Position numbers and translations under genes: made by a program
Notes under the pieces: model-generated
The model's input: the letters and a program-made list of their open reading frames with translations, nothing else
The model's database searches: none
What the model was told of the DNA's origin: nothing
In this document: in pieces, positions 24,145 through 37,500 of the stretch
How positions within the stretch are numbered: the first letter of the stretch is position 1
Layout of the letters: each line of letters begins with the position of its first letter
NCBI GenBank assembly: GCA_963402885.1
Contig: OY727103.1
Coordinates: 498,501 to 562,500, forward strand
Direction of reading: 5' to 3'
DNA: 64,000 bases
Origin: Antedon bifida
Lineage: Eukaryota > Echinodermata > Crinoidea > Comatulida > Antedonidae

Positions 24145-25454
24145 ATCTGCCTTCTTTTTAAAATGAATTTATTAATTTACACACTGTATATATATAAACT
24201 GTGTAAGGTTTGATTTGGTAGTAGGAGGCTGCTCATCGGAAATGAAATGCTAATTTTTATTTATATGCTGCACTAATTACATTGGTTACCATGGTAATAT
24301 TTGAATAATTAAAATTTGATAAATAATATAGTAACAGAGTCTGGTGTATTTAATTAAAACATTTTTTTTTTCATAGAAGAGCAATCAAATATTTATGTTT
24401 GCACTTTGTTCAAAATGGATACAAATCCGAGACGGATGGAATCAGGGATCAAATATTGTACAACGACCGTTACAAAACTTCCTTTTTATTTGTTGTTATC
24501 TGGTAAATTACACAAGTTTATTAAATAAGATAAATGAAAAAAAAAACAAGTAATTCTAGCAATACAAAGGCCTATCTTAAAGACATGCTAACTAAACCAT
24601 TGTTTATACAGTGATACTTGGGGCTTGTAACGACACAACGCCAAAGAATATCCATGAACATGTGAACACATCGTGTGAACACCATTGTTTGTACAGTAAT
24701 AAGGGGCTTGTAACGACATGATGCCAAATATCTATGAACGTGTGACACATCATGTGAACACGATTAGAAAGCTTTTGATTTGTGAAGCTAGGTCAGAGGT
24801 CAATGTCTGGACCTAGAAACAATTTAAATTGTGTCATGGTGGGAAACGAGGAAGCATGTCTTAACTTCCATGCAAACGCACAATAAATTAGCATGACATA
24901 GTTTGGTTGTTGCAAATCAAACGCTCCCTACTGTGGGTTGTGGAAGCTATCAGAACATGGATTGGTTAAAAGGCATGACTATAATTTGGTGTCATGTTAA
25001 TGTCCTTATTCTTCCCCCAAAAATATTCTTACAAAAATTCAAAATAACATTTGAACAATCAAATCAGTTTCAATTAAGTTGCATTTTTGCATGAGATTGT
25101 TATAACAGATTTTAATATACACCGACTGAAGACACCTCAATATTCTTACAAAAAATTCAAAATAAAATTTGACCAATCAAATCAGTTTAAATTTAGTTGC
25201 ATTTTCAATGATAATTGAGATTGATTACAGATTTTAATATACAAAAATACAAATACAAAAAGTGCTTCAAAATAGACTGAAGCAGAGCATGATTGTTGGC
25301 TACAAAAATCAAGTTGGGATATTTACACGTTTATTTGCTGCTGCTAGCTGTAGGGGTAGTAGCATGCAAGGCCAGCAGAGAATGGAAGATTTGATTGCAT
25401 GCCATGCTTTTAACTATCAAACATCTGTAATATTGGACTGCGAAATAAAATGTC

Positions 25455-25604
25455 TAAAGCTCTGTCTACACTATCAAACTTTGTGTGTAGACAGAAAATG
25501 TGATGTGTCCATATATGGACACGATGATGTCGTATCACTACCATATTTAGGCACATCACATTTTTTTTTGTCAAACTAGTTTGATAGTGCCGAGGCAGGG
25601 CTTA
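25455..25604. mobile_element. Family-1 MITE-like element, full length
   Basis: Ends AAGCTCTGTCTACACTATC / GATAGTGCCGAGGCAGGGCTT; intergenic. Confidence 0.8.
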
Positions 25605-26432
25605 ACCTAGGAAGTATGCTATGCTAACTCTCCCAAAACCAGAATTTCTGACGGCCTAAAAGGTATTTGAAATACATTCTTAAAAGCATTGGAGTAATTG
25701 GTTACCTAAATTGGTTTTAGGAGAGTTGTACTTATAATTAAATGATTATTCAGTAGACTGTATATATATTTTAAGCAGTTAGTACTGTACTGGAATCTAT
25801 CAAACTTTAGGAGTCTTACTCCCTTTACACAAACAGTGTATGGATATATGTCAAACTGTTGTCAATAGCACATATTAATTCATTGTTCTTTTATGTAGTT
25901 CATCACATGATGATGATATATTATCATGACAACATTAAGTGTCAACGGTGGGTATGCTCAGTACTAAGAAATGTGTCCAGTACAACGACGAGAGCGGCAG
26001 CAGGACTTAATGGAAGCATCGTTGCTATATGTATACAATTCGCAAATTATTATATATTTTGTTTAAAGAACACCTTACTTAATATTGTACTTAATATTGT
26101 ACTTAAACAAAAACAAATTTCTAAACTCCAACACAAAAGGCGTGTAAATAAGAAATGGGCGTGGCAGAATATATACAAAAATGGGCGTGGCATGATACGT
26201 TATCAAATATGCATTTGATGCTATTTGCGATACAGGAATTGGTTACTAACATTCAAAGTATATTGTACATAACATTGTATATATATAAATAGTAAGTAAT
26301 TTTAAAGATGAGTTTAATGACACAAGTGGAGAGTACATGAAAATATACAAAGAACATCTTATACGGGCTAAATCATATAAATACATATTTACATAAAAAT
26401 GAATAAGTTGTTTAGTTAGCACCATATAACAA

Positions 26433-26645
26433 CATGAATATTCATTGAGTAATTGAATATATCAGTATTCTGGGTCATGAATATTCATTGGCTAAATGAA
26501 TATATCAGTATTCTGGGTCATGAATATTCATTGGCTAAATGAATATATCAGTATTCTGGGTCATGAATATTCATTGGCTAAATGAATATATCAGTATTCT
26601 GGGTCATGAATATTCATTGGCTAAATGAATATATCGGTATTCTGA
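26433..26645. repeat. Five copies of a 43-bp repeat
   Basis: Units contain ATGAATATTCATTGGCTAAA and ATATCAGTATTCTGGGTC, nearly identical; intergenic. Confidence 0.85.
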
Positions 26646-27506
26646 GATGAAACATTAACAGTAAGAGGCATTAGGGAGGAGAAGAAGATAAAATGGGGAG
26701 TGGGGCGGGGAATGTTGGAAAAATTGTAAGGGTTTGGTTTGAATGATCGACTGTATACTGAATTCAAGACATTTCAATTGTCTATTATTTCTAATCATCA
26801 TTTGCACCTTATGTTTTCTAAATCCAGGACCTAGATACAAAATGTGATTGAGGCAACATAAATGACATAAAAAATGCTTCCGATACATCATTCATGTACA
26901 GTCAATAACATAATAAAGGATTAACAATGGGCACACATTTCTGGATGACCTGCAGTGGCATAACACATGGTAAAAAGACCATAGTTTAGCAATCCTAAGG
27001 GGGCCTTCAACTCTGGGCTGCATATGCTCAGGGGCCCCATAACCTCTGGAGCCCCTGGGTTTATCTCATAGCCATCACGCCACTGATGACCAGCTAATGA
27101 TCATTTACATTGTTGCTTTAAATTCAATCAATTCTAATTATGATTACATATTACTTCTATATAATAAAAATCTAATCGTATCACACACATAACACACCGA
27201 CTGTATAGGCAATATACAGTTGGTTTTCATCCTTATATCATTCCCCTTTCTACAATCTAATATAATACAATTCAATGATTCATAAATTAACGCATTATGA
27301 CAAATTACAAAGACCGTAAATGATAAATTAGCCAAAAAAATTCATTATCACCGTGTATGACCAAAGCATAGGGAATAGCTAAGAAATTTGGGAAAAATTA
27401 TGGGATTCTACTTGGATTATATTAACAATGGACTTAAAAAACTCTGGTTCAGGCAAAATTAGGAGGTGGGATTGTACTAGAGCATGATATTGTGTATATA
27501 TACAGT

Positions 27507-27660
27507 ATAGAGCTCTGTCCACACCATCAAACTGTATGTGACAAATACATGTAATGTGCCCAAATATGGACATGATGTTGTCAAATCACTAGCACATTTG
27601 GGTACATCACTACCATATTTGGGCATATCACACTAGTTTGATAGTGTAGACAGAGCTGTA
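27507..27660. mobile_element. Family-1 MITE-like element, full length
   Basis: Ends AGCTCTGTCCACACCATC / GATAGTGTAGACAGAGCT with the typical internal units; intergenic. Confidence 0.85.
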
Positions 27661-27824
27661 GGTTTGCCCAAGACCAAGCATGGTATTTGTAATTAGCCAA
27701 AATCAGAGGTAAGATTATTTAATCATGGAGAAATTATTTAGGTCCTCTACAATTCAATCTATTATGTGATTATACTTGATCAAATAATACAAATAGATTA
27801 TAAATAATGCAGAATTGTTAGAGA

Positions 27825-27980
27825 TAACCTATGACCTCTATATCAGCTATAGCAACAAGATTGATTAGTAATAGGTTAACCTATGACCTCCATATTGGCT
27901 ATAGCAACAAGGCTCACTAGTAATAGGTTAACCTATGACCTCCATATTGGCTATAGCAACAAGGCTCACTAGTAATAGAA
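27825..27980. repeat. Three copies of a ~52-bp repeat
   Basis: Units contain AACCTATGACCTCCATATTG and GCTATAGCAACAAGG; copies 2 and 3 are almost identical. Confidence 0.8.
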
Positions 27981-28483
27981 AAACATTACTGTTTTCAAAA
28001 ATTGTTGTTCAATTTGAACCATAAATATAAAAATTGATCTTGTAAGGATTGCTTGAGACAGCACAAAGATTACGGAGCAATGGAGCGTAACAAACATCTG
28101 TGCATGACCAATCAGCAACCATAAGCAAGGACCAGGTTTGAGAATTGTTCATTACGCTACTGTGCCAGTAGGTAATGCCATATTTGGGCAATAGTCCTTT
28201 ATCAAATATGGACACCAACCAGGTCACAAAATGGTCACATCTATTGGTAAAAAAATCTTACCAGTAACAATTTGTTGATACATTACCAAAGATGCGTTTA
28301 ATTTAGTGACATGCTATTTAACTATCGTTGCAAACCAATAGATATTGAATGGAAATCTGTTTATCACCATTCCATCAAAGGCCGGCTGTCATCACATTTT
28401 AAATGCTCATGAATATTAATTAGCATATGCAAATGTTGACCAATTGAAACGGTTTCTGGCACTGCTCATTCAAAATCTTCTGG

Positions 28484-28489
28484 TTTATT
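28484..28489 (-). terminator. Candidate poly(A) signal of LEMD3
   Basis: AATAAA on the minus strand only 20 nt after the stop codon, which would give a very short 3' UTR; a distal site is equally possible. Confidence 0.35.
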
Positions 28490-28508
28490 GGCGACTAAAG
28501 TTGATGAC

Positions 28509-31500
28509 TTATGTTGACTCAATAGTTGGCCTTGCAAAGTCCATGCTTGAAAGCGATTGCTTTTTACCAGTAGAGGGCACCAGAGGGGTCACCATGTCAC
28601 GCGCTGACGGAAATCGGTAGTAATATCGATCTGGCTTTAAGTACTTTACAGTTACTAGACGACCTGTAAAAAAAAACAACAAAATATTAAAGATGCTGAT
28701 GTGAAAACAAGGAACAAAAAAGTCTGTAAGCTCTGTCTACACTATCAAACTAGTTTGACAAAAAAAAGTGTGATGTTATATGGTAGTGATATACCCAAAA
28801 AAAAAAACATTTACTTTTTATTTTAAAAGTTGAAATTTGTTTGATTTGATACATTGGGCACCATTCATCATTATAATATGAAACATTTCAGACAGTACAT
28901 TTGAAAAATCAGACAAATTAAAATTTAAATATACACTGGGCGGTTAAGAGTTTCTCTGTGTCTTTACATTTATATATTACATAGCTTAAGTAAATAAGTT
29001 ATATTTCCCCTCTAAGCAGGCAATATCTGTATAATATATACTGTAGAATAAAAGATATGATAAGATATTATACCATCAAACCAGCTGCCCTGGAGTGCTC
29101 TATAGGCATAGCTAGCTTGCACAGGGGTCTCTATCTTGCTATACACACAACCCTAAAAAAAGAGGAAAAATCACAATTAAATCAAACATTGTTATATTTG
29201 AAACTGCCATGTTTAGATAGCTCAGCTGCAATCTATGCTTAGTACAAACTCAGACCTTGGCTTAGCACAAACTCAGGACTGCACTCAGCACAAACTCAGG
29301 ACTGCACTCAGCACAAACTCAGGACTGCACTCAGCACAAACTCAGGACTGCACTCAGCACAAACTCAGAACTGCACTCAGCACAAACTCAGGACTGCACT
29401 CAGCACAAACTCAGAACTGCACTCAACACAAACTCAGGACTGCACTCAGCACAAACTCAGGACTGCACTCAGCACAAACTCAGGACTGCACTCAGCACAA
29501 ACTCAGAACTGCACTCAACACAAACTCAGGACTGCACTCAGCACAAACTCAGGACTGCACTTAGCACAAACTCAGGACTGCACTCAGCACAAACTCAGAC
29601 CTACGCTCAGCACAAACTTCTTAGCATAAACTCAAACTAAAAATAAGTACTTACCTCTGGTGAGTTTTTATCGACTGCAATATGGAGAACCTTAACACCA
29701 TCTCCAACCTTGTCTAAAATAGCATCTTCTATTTCTACCTGCCAGTCATTGGTGTTTGATTCTCTGTAAACAAATACAAACAAATCAACAATATAAACAT
29801 ATATAACCACTGTGTTTTATGAAAATATTATACAATACAAACAAATCAACAATCAAGATAAATCAACAATATAAATAAATGTTTATAACCACTGTGTTAT
29901 ATGCAAATATTAATAGTAATACACACAAACAAAAATGATTTACTTAAAAAAATTGTAATTTAAAGCAAAAAATTGTTAACTGTTAATACTTTTTCTATGG
30001 AATTGATTAATTTATCAAAACTTACAAAATGGTATGTATAAAAAAGTACGATTTAATTTATTTACATGTTTTGTATGGTTCTTTTTTTTTACTATCTACT
30101 ATCTTAACATTTATAAGTTATTTATTTAGAAGTAGTAAAGTGTAAACTAATGAATAGTTACAAAGTAATTGTTTCAATAGGCACGCCAACATATATTATT
30201 TATCGCAATATAAAGGGTCAAAATTTAAATCTTCAAAGTGCAAGATCCTAAGCCATCACTCACATACTATGAATGAAGACTAAAATAAATAAATGTTCTT
30301 ACAATGATTGGTCAAACATGTTGCGTATCTTCAAAAACTGAGTATAGATACCAGGAGCCGTCTTCACTGCCGTGTCCAAGTTCTCAAAAGCTACAACAAG
30401 AAACCTTTGATTAGCACAGCATAATTATTATGATTGCATTCAAGATGTAAACAATACAAAAGGCTACTGACATTGGTATAGTCAACATTTCTGGAAACTT
30501 GGCCTCCAAAATGATTTTTAAAAAAACTTTCTCAAAACTTGGCCCAGTTGTTCTAGCCTAAGGTTTTTCAGACTGAAAACAAAATTACTTATGGAGAAAT
30601 TTGGAAGAGTTTATTTAAAGAAATTTGGAAGATTTGATTGAATTTAAACTGTTAATTTAGACACAAAAAAATAAAATAACTACCTTACCTTGACCCTGCC
30701 AAACTTTGATTTTGCCCGACTTCATATCCTGCGAGAAAAAAGGAAGACAAGTTTTATTATCAACATCATCTTCATCCGAGGAAACCATCGTCTCCGACGA
30801 GATGGGCACAGCACTAGCCATCATCAAAACCTTTACTACAGACAAGGAAATGTAGTGGCCTGGATATAGAATGTGATGAGGAGCATACCAGTACTACGTC
30901 TACTCTTGAGGCCTGCATCTAGGCCAGTAGCCACTATTTATATTGTCTCATTGATATGTCTGTCTAGACAGTCATTGTATTACTTACTTACAGCTAATGA
31001 GTCAAATCTTTTGATATGTATTGTTTGTTATTAAATCTATAATTAAAAGATTAATACCTCCTAACTAAAGCTCTGTCTACACTATAAAAAAAGTGCGATG
31101 TGCCCAAATATGGTAGTGATATGCTCAAATATGGTAGTGATATGACATCATCATGTCCATATATGGGCAAATCACATTTTTTGTCGCATAAAGTTTGTTA
31201 ATGTAGACAGAGCTTAATACAATATTAGTGCCACATTCCATTTTAACACAACATTGGGAGGGAGTGAAAATAATATTAACATCATTAATGGTTCTAAATT
31301 AAATACAAATAATTAAACAAACATTTCTTATTATCTATGTACTTTCTATTTATTTAAACATTGACAGATTTCATTTGAATAATTATAATTATAAAATGTG
31401 TATGAAAGGTTTGTAATTGGTAATTTTTCTTTCTCGCGTTCTCCCTTTTTGGCAGTACATTTTAGACCTGTACCGTTTAAGGAAAATCAGATAATTTTAT

Positions 31501-34500
31501 TGTAAATTGTTAATAACTTACAAAAAAAAAACTTCACAAAAAAGTTAAAAAAGTGATTCATTGAAATGAAGTCAAGGATGACAAGATAACGGAAAGAAAA
31601 CAGACAGACAGACAGTCAAAGAACTTGATTATCATGACAAGATTATATCTGTCAAGAACAGGTAAAAAAACTGTTGGTTTAATATCAGTATCATCTGGTA
31701 TACAGACAGAGGCAGTTAAAACAACATTTTACTGATTCTTAATTTGACTCCAGTGTGCTTTCTTTTCCTCTTTTTCTTGTTTTTAAATTTTTAAATGTGT
31801 TTTGAACTGTATATTGATAATTAATTGTATGTAGTTAAGTTCTTCTGGGCCCAGACATTTCATGTTATGGTGACTCTGTTGCTTTTGGGGTCCCAGGACA
31901 TGATATCGAATAAATAAATGAAATGAGAATTCATGATTCAGCTAAAATTACATTACATTAATTGCACTCCACAATACATTCAGGGGTGCTGTAGGTGTGC
32001 TGTTTGTATTTTGGTGTGTAGAAGTTTACCAAATTAAAGTGTGTTGTAAATCACACTCCTAAATTTAGGAGTGTGTTAGGTGAGCGAGTGAGTGAAAAGG
32101 CCTGTATATTCCTTGTTTATGTATTTTAAATGTATTGTTGAATGAATAAATAAAAAACAATAATACGTTGTATTGAGTTAATTGTTAAGCTTACCGTTTC
32201 AGTTGTCGGTGTAAAAGAAACAGCCGTTTGCGGTTGCAACCACCGCCACGTAGAGAAGACTTCTCCCACAATGCTTTGTGTCTCTACTCTAACTCTTGAT
32301 TCTTCGGAGTTGATGTAACGGACAGCTCTGTCCCAAACACGCTGCCTCGATTTCCTAAATGATAAATTTAAATGTTTGATAAATACTGTAAATGTGTAGC
32401 ATACTAAGTTGTGTTAAGTTCATGCTAATTGGAGTAAGTATTAAGTACTTCTGTATAATCTTATTACAACAACTAAGTAGACTTATGGTGATTAAATATT
32501 GGATGAATTTGACCAGTGTGAACAATATTATGCATAAGTAGGGCTCCAACATTCATTCGTTTATACACATTCGGGGCTACAAAATAATCAGCAACCATAT
32601 TAAGGTCAATCACTTTGACCAGTGCGTATAATATTATGCATAAGTAGGGCTCCAACATTGATTAGTTTATACACATTCAGGGCTAGTTTCTTGTACCTTT
32701 CTGAGGGCGGTATTAGACGATCCCTGACATGTGGTATAGCTTGACATTTATCTCCGTTGATTTGTAAGAATTCTGTACAAAAATAAGAAGTTATTTTAAG
32801 GACATTAAGATCATACATTAAGCACAGTAAACTCTCTATTAAGGGGACACCTTTCGGGACTCACAAAGTGTTCTCCTAATAAAAACATTGCCTTCGTTTG
32901 ACTGAAAAATGTCTCTTTAATTAATAAGAGTGTCCCAAACCCTCCATGTACTTTTCCTTTCATTCATTTTATTATTTATTCGGTCTATTTCAGTACAGGT
33001 ATATATATATAAAAAAAAATGAAATTGGGGAGACCAGGGTCAATCTAAGTGAACCTAATCACTGTAGCTGAGCCGTGACACAGAATACAGTTAAAGCGAA
33101 TCAAAATGAATGTCGTCAATTAATGCAGCACCAAAGTTCAAATTGGATGTCTATTTTATAGTGCAAGTTCACCAAATTCAATTATGTCCCACTCCTCTAA
33201 ACCTTAGACCAAACAAACCTAGTTAATACACACAAGTTAATGACTGGCACAATTACCTGTCTAGACTATTAATAGCAGCTAAAGCTAGCCAGCAAATCTA
33301 CAATTAATACCATTATTATAGAGCATGTGTAGACTGTATTAGTCACAGAGGGTTCAAGTTACACTTCTTATTCAGGCCAATTTGAATGGAGTCAATTTAT
33401 GCATGTTACCATGGTAACTACACATCCTGTCATCATTGTAAAATGCAACCAACTGGAATAAGTGTTTTATTAGTCACATTATTTGTACTTTTTTTAAACT
33501 GGTTCAGCTGTCAAAATGCATGTAAATATCTTAATCATCCAATCGTACAGTATAGTGTAGTTCAACCAATTCCAATTTAAGGATGGGTCTAAATATTGCT
33601 GTGACTCTTTATTAAGCTCTCTGTACACTATCAAACTAGTTTGACAAAAATGTGCCCAAATATGGTATTGATATGCCCAAATATAGTAGTAATATGACAT
33701 CATCATGTCTATATTTGGGCACATAACATTTTTTCAAAGTTTGATATTGTAGAAAGAGTTTAAGACCTTAAGGTCACTTAATGTGTGTTTATCAACGTTA
33801 ACATTTTTTCTATTGTACTCATTACATAAATGTTTACATTCATGTCAATGATAATGATCCCATGTATGTTATTATGTCTTACCTATAATTCTATCTACCA
33901 GTTGATACATTACATTCATGTCAATGATAATGATCCCATGTATGTTATTATGTCTTACCTATAATTCTATCTACCAGTTGATACATTTGGCCGAGTTTTT
34001 CCTCCTCTCTCACTTGCCTGCGTTTAATGAATACGTACACACCCCACACGATGAATACAACTATAAGCACAAAGCAGTTATAAAATAAATATTAAAAGCT
34101 TATTAAGATACAACAACATTGGGCCTGTAGTTAGTTACCTGGGTCAAGTTGATTCTTACACCCCCACCCATAGCTAGTGATAACTGTGCCCAAGGAACCA
34201 ACTTACACAGGTAAATAACTAAGCCACAACAAGCACAATATTGTGTGTTGTAATCAAGACTAGTTTTTAAGCAATGATTTATGCTAAAAGTTTATGATTA
34301 TTTAAACAACAGAGGGCAGCATACACATAAATGACATAAACAGACTGAAACTCTAAACATATCATGGCCTGAAAAAAACTATGATTACAATGCTTTATGG
34401 GGCTGGTGCAAAGCATCCTGGGACTGTAAAATGTCAGCATTGTGAGGACACATTAAAATATATGAAGTAAAGCAATGTATTAGCTTGAAAAAGCTGAGAG

Positions 34501-37500
34501 AATCTAGATGTTTTGGTCAAAATACATTGACAATCCTGCCATGTGTCCTCACAAACCTTCAAACAATGGTAACATATTGAATTGTTAAGTACATGTACAT
34601 GTGTCCTCACAAACAATGGTAACATATTGAATTGTTAAGTACATGTACATGTGTCCTCACAAACAATGCTAACATAACGCACCTGAACCGAGCAAGAATA
34701 AACGCACGAATACATAAGAAATGGAACGTGAAACACGGCACTTGAGGGGCATGATGGGATGCGATGATTTCAACCATTTAACTTCTTCCATCATGAACGT
34801 CTTGGTAACGTGGTTCACTGGTCCGTTGTTATCATAGGATCTGCAAATAAATAGTCGTAAAATAATACTTCATTTGGTTTATTTTATACTAAAATAATAA
34901 AAATCTTTCTTTCCGGATATAGTTATTTAGAAGATCTGTTGGTGCCTTAACTGAAATTTTTACTATAAATGTGACAACAAGTATGGGATTTGGAGAGAAC
35001 CTGCAATAAAAAAAACATAACAAATTATAGAATTAGTAATTGAATTGTAATAGTTTGTAAATACTGTGGAGTAGTTTGCATCAGGGTGTTGAGTAATTGG
35101 TCAGATGTTTTGCCCTACTCTGATGTAATTTGTACTTTATACTAAGTAATTCTCGGGTGGTAATTGTTTGCTGTCATCATCTGACCTTAGACCCCATTCA
35201 GGGTGTTCAATGATGTTCTTCAGCATGTCTTCAAAGTGTTGCAAAGTATCAAACACCGACTGGTCTTGTTTTAACGTTTTCTAAAAAGCAAAACAAAAAC
35301 CACATGTTAACAAGGATGAAGAACAAAAGTAGAGTGTGAAGCATTAAATTCATTTTTCCTTCCAATAAGTTAGTCGCAATTTGATCAGAAAAGACAACAT
35401 TACAAGTTCATTAAAGTTTTTGCGCGCCAATGTGACAACTTATTTACTATAGTCTGAAAGTTTACACGAAAACAGTTAAAATATTTATTAATAGCTTATG
35501 GTACTAGGAAAACATTAAACTATAGTGTCTGAAAAAAAAAACCACAGAAGGAGGTAATGTTTATTAAAAGTATTAGTATGGATACAAAATGAAATGATAC
35601 GCATGGCTGTGATTGAAAAGGAAATCATTTTAACAACTTCCTAATTGTAGTAAAGATAAAAGCAGTTGTAGCAGACTGTGTCATGAATTGTCTGGTCCTT
35701 CATTAGTCCCCTCCTTCTGCTAACTTTTCTGACTGTTTTACTTATCGTTTTGATTTAGCTTTTCACTTTTTTTTTGTATATCCATTGAGATCCAGCCACT
35801 GATACCCACAGCATTGTCATTTTTTCAGTAATTTGCCTTTGGATTTGTATCTGCATTCTATCTATATTACTAATCTATATACTACTACTACTACTAGTAG
35901 TAGAGTCAGACTTCCATTTAAACATTTTTACAGAGTACCTAGTGTACTTTTATGGTTTAATTTGTACTGTACAACGTTATGATTAAATCTTTTCAGTTAT
36001 CAGATACAGTAATGTGTGTCACAATTCTTGACGTTGTTTAATGTCCCCTCCCATTATTACCCTATATACTACTATGACTTCCATTCAAACAATTTTATAG
36101 AGTACCTAAGTGTACTTAGTGTTTAATTTGTACTGTAGAACATTATGGCTAAATCTTTACAATTATCAGATATACAGTAGTAATCAAACACATTTCTTGA
36201 CGTGACACAACGGCAATAAAGACACTACTAATTACTATCTTATGATGATTATAAACACTTTATTAGAAAAGATAACCAGTCAAAACACTAACACAACAAC
36301 ACTCAAGCGAACTAAAGCAGCGAGGGGCAATCAGCCTCGCTGGGACGCCAGGTGGCGCACTATAAAAACAGTGATAACACAATAGGAGACGATTTGTTGG
36401 CGCAAGATGACATTTGAACATTAAAAATCATTTTTAAATTTACTTACCGAAATCTCAGTTTTTAAGAATTTCCTAGCTTCAGGTAACGACATGTTGGATT
36501 GACGAGAGAACTCTCCTGTACCACTTCCACAGAAATAATCACCTAATCATGGAAGAAAAATGGACAAAAAATTTTTAAATCAGTGTTTCACTGAAGTGCA
36601 CAGTAGTCGTTGATTGGAGGAGGGACTTAATAATTAATTTAATTTTTGAGACACCTGTATGTAAATTGATATTATTCAACGAATGCCCTACTTACCTGCC
36701 ACATTGCCCAATCCTTTATACAGGATTTCTACCATTGTCACAATGTGATTCCCTTTTAAGCCACACTGTCAAAAAAAAAATATATATATAAAATAATTAC
36801 ATCTATTTAAAATATCAAAATCCCAGATATTTCCAACGAATACAGTACATACTTTTTGTAATATTTTAAAATTATTTTCTTATGGTTTAAAAACAGTTTA
36901 AAGAAATTGCAATCATTAATGTAAACATTTAACATAGGCAATGATAACATGTCTCATGACTTATAAACATAATATAATATGTTCATATCTATGAGTTATA
37001 TAACTCAATATTATTTTATGAGTTTACAGTCTAATGCAGTCTGTTGCTGCTGCTAATGTATATTTTATGATTTTACCAACTTTTTTTCGCATTAGAAACC
37101 AAGAACATTACAGAAAAGGAAAGATATGGTTGAGTGAGTCTTATTAAATTGGGAATATTTCTGGTTTTTATTAATCACTTCAACTTTAACTTTCATTTCA
37201 ATCGATCAAAGATCAAGATAATGTTAACTGTATCTGCTGCTCTTTTACACTCCATATCAAGGACTCTTAATTTTTCCCTTCAAACTTATCTTTTCCCACC
37301 GGAATAAATTCAGAATCGACCTTTGATATGGAAATTTGGGATGGGAACTGTATCAACAGGTTCAGTTGGGAATTAGTAGCTTACAAACATAGTCAAGTGA
37401 ATTTAATCATTAATATTATTGCCAAACATTATCATAAAGTAGCAAAAATTAAAAGACATTTAAAAATGAATAAGGTCATGAATATATTATTTGCCAATTC

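Larger units (their letters stand above)
23976..28483. other. Intergenic stretch without a recognised gene
   Basis: No exon chain or known domain was found on either strand. Content: family-1 elements at 25.46 and 27.51 kb, a locally duplicated segment (about 25.01-25.09 and 25.13-25.21 kb), and tandem repeats at 26.43 and 27.83 kb. The left end contains the 3' UTR of the MADF gene. Confidence 0.6.

Noticed and set aside
25262-25579. 105-aa plus-strand frame
   Set aside because: Half of it is a family-1 element; no start context or domain.
29235-29564. 109-aa frame of repeated TQDCTQHKLRTALSTNSGLH type
   Set aside because: Pure 23-bp minisatellite translation, antisense to a LEMD3 intron.
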